From: FEN-1297 sp046704255
GTDB taxonomy: Bacteria > Bacteroidota > Ignavibacteria > Ignavibacteriales > Ignavibacteriaceae
Length of the DNA stretch: 19,270 bases
Assembly (NCBI GenBank): GCA_046704255.1
Contig: JBJKSH010000069.1
Coordinates: forward strand, 1-19,270
Reading direction: 5' to 3'
Shown here piece after piece: positions 1-5,882 of this stretch. The translations under genes and the position numbers were made by a program. Each line of letters begins with the position of its first letter. Position 1 is the stretch's first letter. The notes under the pieces are model-generated. The model saw nothing but the letters and a program-made list of their open reading frames with translations, searched no databases and was not told the DNA's origin.

Positions 1-2961
1 TGGTTAAAGCTTATACCCAAACAGAATAATGTAAAGAATGAACACATCAGTTTGTTTACAATAGAAAAAGCATTTAATGAGTATTGGGGACCAAAAAATG
101 TAAAAAACGGCTACTTCATAGAGAACGGTAAAAAAACAGTGGCTGCAGGCTGGAAGCTTTTTAAAGAATGGCAATGGTACTGGGAAAGAAGAGTAAACCC
201 GGTAACGGGTGAATTTCCTAATACAAATGCACTTACTGAGTTAAAGAAAAGTTACAAAAGCCTAAAAAGATCTACAGCCACGCTTGCCCCTGCGGATTGG
301 ACTTCTTTAGGCCCTAATGCTGCGCCGGGGAATGGAGGCGGACTTGGAAGAATTAACTGTGTTGCTTTCGATCCTTCCGATGCAAATACATACTGGGTTG
401 GTTCTCCATCCGGAGGCATTTGGGAAACAACCGACAACGGACTGCACTGGAAAATTCTGAATAATAGCCAAACCGTTTTGGGTGTTAGTGATATTGCAAT
501 TCCATCGGATTATTCTACTTCCAAAACTATCTACATTGCAACCGGCGACAGGGACGGCGGTAGCTTATGGTCAATAGGTACCGGCCATAATGACGACAAT
601 GAAAGTATCGGCGTATTGAAATCTACGGATGGTGGTTCTACATGGAATAGTACCGGCTTATCTGCTACACCAAGCCAGGGAATGTTAATAAGCAGGCTTT
701 TAATTGATCCCAACAATGTTAATACACTTTATGCGGCAACAAACAACGGAATTTATAAATCGATTGACGGCGGAACAAATTGGGGAAGCAACTCTCCGAG
801 TTTTAACGATGGTAATCCGTTTCCGTCTTCGGCAGGCGCATTCGTTATTGATATGGAATTTAAGCCGGGTGATTCGCAAACTATATATGCATCAACTAAA
901 GATAATATTAATGCTCCAGTTATATTAAGAACAACCGACGGCGGTTCCACAGCATGGACAATTCAAAAAACTTTTACATTTAATGATTACAGAGTTCAAC
1001 TTGCTGTTACCGCAAATAATCCCCAATATGTATATGCGGTAGTTTGCGATCAAAACAGTGCCTTATCAGGTATTTTTAAATCTACAGACGGCGGGAATAG
1101 TTTTTCGATGGTTTATAACGGCGAAACCGCAAATCAAAATTTGCTTGGATATAATTATGACGCCAGCGATACAGGCCAAGGACAGGGTGATTATGATTTA
1201 TGTCTAGCTGCTTCACCGGCTAATTCAAATATTCTTTTTCTAGGCGGTGTAAATACCTGGGAATCTACAGACGGAGGAAGTACATGGCAGATAAATAATT
1301 TTTGGACAAGTTACGGCAATCTTAAACCGGTGCCGGTTGTTCACGCTGATCAGCATGTTCTGGCATTTCAAAATAACAATAATCTTTTTGAAGGTAATGA
1401 CGGCGGAATATATTTTACTTCCGACGGAGGGACTAACTGGGTTGAAAAATCCAGCGGTTTGGTTATAAGTCAGGTTTACAGGATTAGTGTTGACCAATTA
1501 AGTTCTTCAATTGTATTAGCCGGACTGCAGGACAACGGGACAAAATTGCTCGCCGGCGGATCTTGGCATGAGGCTACCGGAGGAGACGGTACACAGTGCA
1601 TAGTTGATTATTCGAATGATAATAATATGTACTCTTCTTATGTTCAGGGAGAAATTTATTACACTTCCGATCAATTTGTAAATAATGTTACCACTATTTC
1701 TGCAAATATTCCCGGGGGCCAGCCGAAAGGTGCCTGGGTAACGCCGTTTATTATAGATAAGAATAACCCTCAAACTCTTTATGCCGGATACGATAAAGTT
1801 TATAAAACAACAGACATGGGAAATACCTGGGCAGATATTTCATCCGGTGGATTTAGCGGTGGAAATAATTTACACACATTAGCTATATCGCCTTCCAATT
1901 CAAATTATATTTACGCTTCCGATTTTACACATATTTGGAAAACTACCGACGGCGGCGCAAGTGCCTGGACGGAAATTACAGGCACTCTTCCGGTAAATTC
2001 AGCTAGTATCACATATATTACTGTCAGTGCTACAGACCCCAATACATTATGGGTTACTTTTGGTGGTTATTCGGCAGGCAATAAAGTTTTTCAATCCACG
2101 GACGGCGGCGCCAACTGGACAAATATTTCCGGTGTTCTTCCAAACATTCCGGTTATGTGCATTGCACAAAATAAAAGAATCACATCCCGTTACCAGCTTT
2201 TTATTGGAACAGATGCAGGCGTTTTTGCAAAAGATGGTTCAAATGACTGGGTAACCTTCAACAGCGGTTTACCAAATGTAATAGTAACTGATCTTAAATT
2301 TTATTATGATGCATCCAATAGTTCTAACGATAGATTAAGAGCCGGTTCATTCGGCAGAGGGTTATGGGAAACACCTGTAGCACAACCGGTACCTGTTGAA
2401 TTGACTACATTTAATGCGGCAGTTTCCGGCAGCCAGGTTGTACTGAACTGGAAAACGGCAACAGAAACCAATAACTCCGGATTTGAAATTGAACGAGCCT
2501 CGCCTTCAACAGCATCTCCTCAAAGCTGGGAGAAAATTGGTTTTGTTAAAGGTGCAGGTAACAGCACTTCCCCAAAGGAATATTCTTACATCGATAACAG
2601 TATTTCCAGCGGAAGCATTATTCAATACAGATTAAAACAAATGGATTACGACGGGACATACAAATATTCAAAAGTTGTAACAGTATCTGTTATTCCGGAC
2701 AAACTAGCATTATCTCAAAATTATCCCAATCCTTTTAATCCGGCTACAACAATAAAATATTCTCTACCGGCAAAGAGCAAAGTAGTTTTGAAGGTTTACG
2801 ATGTAATCGGAGGTGAAGTTGCTTCTTTAGTAAATAAAGTTGAAACAGCCGGTTTATATTCGGTAGAGTTTAACGGTTCCGACTTTGCAAGCGGTGTGTA
2901 CTTTTATAGATTAACTGTAAATAATAATTCAATAATTAAGAAGATGATTTTGCTGAAATAA
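1..2961 (+). CDS. 5'-truncated T9SS-secreted Asp-box (BNR/sortilin-like) beta-propeller protein
   Basis: The reading frame is open from base 1, so the true start and signal peptide lie left of the window; the in-frame TTG at 52 has conserved family-like sequence on both sides of it and is not a convincing start. About 986 residues are visible. A propeptide-like segment (FNEYW, GWKLFKEWQWYWERRV) precedes a large propeller with ten Asp-box motifs of the form S/T-x-D-x-G-x-x-W (for example STDGGSTW, TTDMGNTW). Next come an FN3-like linker starting PVPVELTTF (around residue 797) and a T9SS type A sorting domain from about residue 904 ending KKMILLK. Such proteins are exported to the cell surface or medium by T9SS in Bacteroidota and Ignavibacteria; a glycan-binding, adhesive or GH74/sialidase-like role is possible, but no catalytic residue can be assigned. 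The next gene starts 24 nt downstream, suggesting an operon of cargo proteins. Confidence 0.9.
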   Translation, partial: WLKLIPKQNNVKNEHISLFTIEKAFNEYWGPKNVKNGYFIENGKKTVAAGWKLFKEWQWYWERRVNPVTGEFPNTNALTELKKSYKSLKRSTATLAPADWTSLGPNAAPGNGGGLGRINCVAFDPSDANTYWVGSPSGGIWETTDNGLHWKILNNSQTVLGVSDIAIPSDYSTSKTIYIATGDRDGGSLWSIGTGHNDDNESIGVLKSTDGGSTWNSTGLSATPSQGMLISRLLIDPNNVNTLYAATNNGIYKSIDGGTNWGSNSPSFNDGNPFPSSAGAFVIDMEFKPGDSQTIYASTKDNINAPVILRTTDGGSTAWTIQKTFTFNDYRVQLAVTANNPQYVYAVVCDQNSALSGIFKSTDGGNSFSMVYNGETANQNLLGYNYDASDTGQGQGDYDLCLAASPANSNILFLGGVNTWESTDGGSTWQINNFWTSYGNLKPVPVVHADQHVLAFQNNNNLFEGNDGGIYFTSDGGTNWVEKSSGLVISQVYRISVDQLSSSIVLAGLQDNGTKLLAGGSWHEATGGDGTQCIVDYSNDNNMYSSYVQGEIYYTSDQFVNNVTTISANIPGGQPKGAWVTPFIIDKNNPQTLYAGYDKVYKTTDMGNTWADISSGGFSGGNNLHTLAISPSNSNYIYASDFTHIWKTTDGGASAWTEITGTLPVNSASITYITVSATDPNTLWVTFGGYSAGNKVFQSTDGGANWTNISGVLPNIPVMCIAQNKRITSRYQLFIGTDAGVFAKDGSNDWVTFNSGLPNVIVTDLKFYYDASNSSNDRLRAGSFGRGLWETPVAQPVPVELTTFNAAVSGSQVVLNWKTATETNNSGFEIERASPSTASPQSWEKIGFVKGAGNSTSPKEYSYIDNSISSGSIIQYRLKQMDYDGTYKYSKVVTVSVIPDKLALSQNYPNPFNPATTIKYSLPAKSKVVLKVYDVIGGEVASLVNKVETAGLYSVEFNGSDFASGVYFYRLTVNNNSIIKKMILLK
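2707..2961 (+). repeat. T9SS sorting-domain cassette, copy 1
   Basis: The last 255 nt of this gene align without gaps to 8595-8849. By eye I count about 20 differences. The first 37 nt (2707-2743) are identical to the other copy, and so is a long stretch just before the stop codon. The propeller domains upstream are far more diverged. Confidence 0.85.
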
Positions 2962-2975
2962 TTTTTATAAAGAAT

Positions 2976-2979
2976 GGAG
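2976..2979 (+). promoter_or_regulatory. Shine-Dalgarno GGAG that selects the start at 2986
   Basis: GGAG lies 6 nt before the ATG at 2986 and overlaps the alternative in-frame ATG at 2974, which has no usable site of its own. It supports translation from 2986. Confidence 0.55.
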
Positions 2980-2985
2980 TGCAAA

Positions 2986-4629
2986 ATGAGATATTTATTT
3001 TTATTATATTTTTTGTTTTCTACTTTTATCTTCTCATTTTGTGAAACCTATTCTCAAAGTATGCATACCGGCGGCCCTTACGTCGGAAATGCACAATACT
3101 TTACCGCCGGTTCTAACTTTAAAGGCGGTAATAATTACTTTGCCCGGACTGCTGCCGGTATTTTTCATCCAGTGAATGACGTCAATTATCGAACGCCATC
3201 AAATATAACGAGGACTTCTTCAAGCGCTTCGACCTCGCAAGTTAGATATATGGATGAATCAAATGCAGGCACAATGGGTTCCCATAACGTACTAAAAAAT
3301 TCTATAATAGATACGGCTTTTACAATAGCGGGAAAATGGGCAACGGAAGGAGAATGCCTCTGCGTGGCGGACACCGGCAATTACATGCTCGTCAGCGACT
3401 ATGACGATAGTTTGAAAATGTTCGATATTAGTAATCCTGCATCCCCGGTTGAACTGGATGTATTAGGTACGCCGGTTTGGGTTACTAATATACTAATTTC
3501 AGGTCATTATGCATTTGCAGCCGATGCTGTGGATAGTATACTTGTATATGACATTTCCGACCCAGCTAAAATTATAGAAGTAGGAAGTGTGTATTTGCCT
3601 AACGCAAGCGGGATTAGTGACCTGGCGCTTGCAGATTCCACCATTTCAGCATCGGCAGAAAATGGTATCTATGTTGTTAACGTATCTAACCCAAAAGCGC
3701 CTCTTCTAATTGCTTATTCTCCTGGATGGGATTATGGTTTAGGCGTTGCTGCCGAAGGTAATGTTTCATATCTGGCTAACGGCAAAGGAGGTCTAATGAT
3801 TTTCTCGGGGGAAAAATCGGGTACGGCAACAATGGTTGGCCAAATTGGACAGAACCTCAGTTTTGGATACGTTACATCGGTGGGGCTTAAATATCCTTAC
3901 GCATTTGTCGTTGGAGATAACGGACTTTATGTGGTCAATGTCAGCAATCCTGCCAATCCGGTTGAGGTGGGTAATGCTCCACTCCTGTCGGTTCAGGATG
4001 GACCAACCAAAGGCCCTGTAAATCCTAACCTGAAAATCCGGCGATATTTACCCGCTCAGATCTCAGCGCTACTTGGCGGTGTAATAGCCTTCTCGGGAAA
4101 TTACATGTTTATTTCCCGCGGTGCAAAGGGAGTTGAAGTTTTGGATATTAGCAATCCCACAGCTCCTTATGAGGCTGCAACCTTTGTCCCGGACTCCAAC
4201 ATAATTCCACAGGGAGTCGCATTGTCGGATAAATATGTACTCATACCATACTTAAATAGTGTAACTGATGCCGGAGGAGGTTTTATTCTGGGAACTGATT
4301 TAATTACCGGCATAAAGAACTTCAAAAAAGGAAGTACTTACGCAGAAAGCTTTATTCTTTCGCAGAACTTTCCCAATCCGTTCAATCCTGCAACAACCAT
4401 TGAGTATGAACTTCCTAGTAACGGAACGGTAACTCTTAAAGTTTATGATGTACTCGGTAAAGTGGTTAAAACTCTAGTTAATCAATATGAAAATAAAGGA
4501 AGATATGACGTTAATTTTAATGCAAATAATCTTTCAAGCGGAATATATTTTTACAGATTAAGGGTTGTAAATTCAAATGATAAACTAGGTAACTATGTTT
4601 CAACAAAGAAAATGCTGCTCCTCAAATAA
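2986..4629 (+). CDS. T9SS-secreted LVIVD-repeat beta-propeller protein
   Basis: The ATG at 2986 is preferred over one at 2974 because GGAG sits 6 nt upstream. The product is 547 residues and begins with a signal peptide (MRYLFLLYFLFSTFIFSFC, cleavage probably near TYSQS). The central part has at least five repeats of the LVIVD type, each with a core such as MFDISNPASPVE, VYDISDPAKIIE, VVNVSNPKAP, VVNVSNPANPVE and VLDISNPTAP, plus a weaker copy at LMIFSGEKSG. These repeats form surface beta-propellers in other bacteria and archaea; their ligands are mostly unknown. A T9SS sorting domain starts near residue 458 (LSQNFPNPFNPATTIEY) and ends KKMLLLK. Unlike the other three cargo proteins here, it has no FN3-like linker before the sorting domain. 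It likely shares a transcript with the upstream propeller gene. I cannot name a specific function. Confidence 0.9.
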   Translation: MRYLFLLYFLFSTFIFSFCETYSQSMHTGGPYVGNAQYFTAGSNFKGGNNYFARTAAGIFHPVNDVNYRTPSNITRTSSSASTSQVRYMDESNAGTMGSHNVLKNSIIDTAFTIAGKWATEGECLCVADTGNYMLVSDYDDSLKMFDISNPASPVELDVLGTPVWVTNILISGHYAFAADAVDSILVYDISDPAKIIEVGSVYLPNASGISDLALADSTISASAENGIYVVNVSNPKAPLLIAYSPGWDYGLGVAAEGNVSYLANGKGGLMIFSGEKSGTATMVGQIGQNLSFGYVTSVGLKYPYAFVVGDNGLYVVNVSNPANPVEVGNAPLLSVQDGPTKGPVNPNLKIRRYLPAQISALLGGVIAFSGNYMFISRGAKGVEVLDISNPTAPYEAATFVPDSNIIPQGVALSDKYVLIPYLNSVTDAGGGFILGTDLITGIKNFKKGSTYAESFILSQNFPNPFNPATTIEYELPSNGTVTLKVYDVLGKVVKTLVNQYENKGRYDVNFNANNLSSGIYFYRLRVVNSNDKLGNYVSTKKMLLLK

Positions 4630-4812
4630 CGGCAGCCGGTATTAACTTTTTAAGCGATAGTATAAGTATGATATTCAGGTGAAGATGATGATATTTTTAG
4701 AATAGGAATAATTTGCAATAAACTTTTAGTATTCAGCAAATAATAATTTATTTTTTCTTTTTAAGTAACTAATGCAAGCAAAATAATAATGGGTATTTAT
4801 TGAGAGTTTAAA

Positions 4813-4983
4813 TTATAATATCTGAAAATGCTTTGATTGCTTATCCGGAAAAGCGGCTGCATTTACCTGACCGGCAAAATCTCCCGGTTTAATTCTGGAA
4901 ATTCCGCTTGGAAATATTATAAGCGTGAGTAATATTATTCCTGCTAATTTACCGAATAAATTATTATTAAATGAAGAATAAAT
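4813..4983 (-). pseudogene. Possible remnant of a small secreted or membrane protein, no start codon
   Basis: A minus-strand frame is open for 56 codons between stops. It contains a hydrophobic run (LAGIILLTLIIF) followed by a polar tail ending KHFQIL. That is the layout of a short signal or membrane peptide. The frame has no ATG, GTG or TTG, so it cannot be translated from a normal start. It could be the end of a decayed gene or chance. I do not recognise the sequence. Confidence 0.2.
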
Positions 4984-5016
4984 TTAACACACCTTCGCTC
5001 ACTAGGCGGGGAAACT

Positions 5017-5044
5017 CTCAATTTTCAATATTCAATGCTCAATT
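5017..5044. repeat. Four-copy heptanucleotide tandem repeat (YTCAATN)
   Basis: The units are ctcaatt, ttcaata, ttcaatg and ctcaatt, head to tail with exact 7-nt period. It lies in the gap downstream of two converging genes. Confidence 0.8.
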
Positions 5045-5103
5045 ACTGCATGTCACCTATTGATTATGGTTTGTTGGTATTAGTTAAAAGATGATTCAGC
5101 CTT

Positions 5104-5739
5104 TTATTCGCAAATCTTCTTTAGGTGAATAATAAAATAAGACTCAACATTTTTCTTTAAGATAGAAATAGGATATTTTTTTGGCTCGCCTTGTTTGTTT
5201 TCGCATACAGGAAGGGGATCCCGTATCATAAGTGTTTTTATTACAGGGCCATAGTAACCGGGCAGAAATCCGATTGCCGAGCATACTACGGGGTAAATAC
5301 GGTTTAAACTATCTTTGAATGCAAGAATAACCGGGTTATAATTGTCCAGTTCCTTTTTTAATCTTTCCGGTGTTGCTGTTGTATCATAAAATTTAAACTT
5401 AATAGAATAACGGTGGCCTTTATAAAAAGGCTTCCAATCATTTAAATTTTTAGTTATAAGTTTTAACTCGTTATACCAATCAGGCAAAGAATCATAAGGA
5501 TTATTGATTTTAAACGAATGTTTTAAAATATCTTCCTGGGATAATTCTAGCCCGTTAGAATTAAAAACCAGTTGAACACAAGCCGCCCAGCACCAATCCG
5601 TGTTTAGCCGCTCGGCAAATACGGGTATAATCTTTTCTCCTTCAATACCGGAATAAACCAACTGACTTACTGCAAGTCCTTGAAATAAAAAGGAAAATAT
5701 AAGCAATAAAAATATATACCTAAATTTATTCATATCCAT
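5104..5739 (-). CDS. Secreted papain-like (C39/AvrRpt2-type) protein, probably lacking the catalytic His
   Basis: The product is 211 residues, or 209 if it starts at the second ATG (5731-5733), which has GGA 6 nt upstream. An N-terminal signal peptide (FRYIFLLLIFSFLFQGLAVS) is followed by TDWCWAAC (residues 47-54), the nucleophile motif of AvrRpt2-like papain-fold peptidases, with C50 as the expected catalytic Cys. A helix with SQEDI follows, as in the family. The C-terminal half keeps the strand order of the fold and an IRDPLP segment (residues 172-177) that matches the usual Asp/Asn-Pro site. Where the family normally has His in a GHxVVVxGY-type strand, this protein reads RIYPVVCSAIGF, with no His. 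It may therefore be an inactive or non-proteolytic member. It is monocistronic, with no partner gene on its strand and a divergent T9SS cargo gene upstream. Confidence 0.75.
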   Translation of the reverse strand: MDMNKFRYIFLLLIFSFLFQGLAVSQLVYSGIEGEKIIPVFAERLNTDWCWAACVQLVFNSNGLELSQEDILKHSFKINNPYDSLPDWYNELKLITKNLNDWKPFYKGHRYSIKFKFYDTTATPERLKKELDNYNPVILAFKDSLNRIYPVVCSAIGFLPGYYGPVIKTLMIRDPLPVCENKQGEPKKYPISILKKNVESYFIIHLKKICE

Positions 5740-5807
5740 TCCGATTAAAGGTTAATATTATGAATAATACTAGAATCAATTATAAATGAAAATTCTCCGT
5801 ATCACAA

Positions 5808-5836
5808 TTTACTATTAAAATATAATTTAGTATAAT
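5808..5836 (+). promoter_or_regulatory. Candidate promoter of the second Asp-box gene
   Basis: TTTACT (5808-5813) and TATAAT (5831-5836) are separated by 17 nt, with about 46 nt from the -10 box to the ATG at 5883. This is sigma70-like; the preference of this lineage's main sigma factor is not certain, and AT-rich DNA gives chance matches. Confidence 0.35.
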
Positions 5837-5873
5837 AGCTTTAAGAAAACAATAAATGAATTGAATATCGGAT

Positions 5874-5879
5874 GGGAGG
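5874..5879 (+). promoter_or_regulatory. Strong Shine-Dalgarno GGGAGG
   Basis: GGGAGG is 3 nt upstream of the ATG at 5883. It is the clearest ribosome-binding site in the window and fixes this start. Confidence 0.7.
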
Positions 5880-5882
5880 CGC

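Larger units (their letters stand above)
4630..5103. other. Intergenic region with no supported gene
   Basis: This 474-nt gap separates a plus-strand gene from a convergent minus-strand gene. I see no strong intrinsic terminator in it. It holds a start-less minus-strand open frame (4813-4983), a short GC-richer patch near 4991-5012 and a four-copy heptamer repeat (5017-5044). The rest is AT-rich and stop-dense. Confidence 0.6.

Noticed and set aside
52..54. TTG as the start of the left-edge propeller gene
   Set aside because: The frame is open back to base 1, there is no ribosome site before it, and the family needs a signal peptide that would lie further upstream. The gene is truncated by the window.
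601..2130. Recurrent short GACGGCGG-like DNA words that could suggest a DNA repeat array
   Set aside because: They encode Asp-box motifs in frame at irregular spacing; they are protein repeats, not a CRISPR or tandem DNA repeat.
4630..4700. Intrinsic terminator after the LVIVD gene
   Set aside because: No stem of useful length followed by a T-tract could be found; termination may be Rho-dependent or further away.
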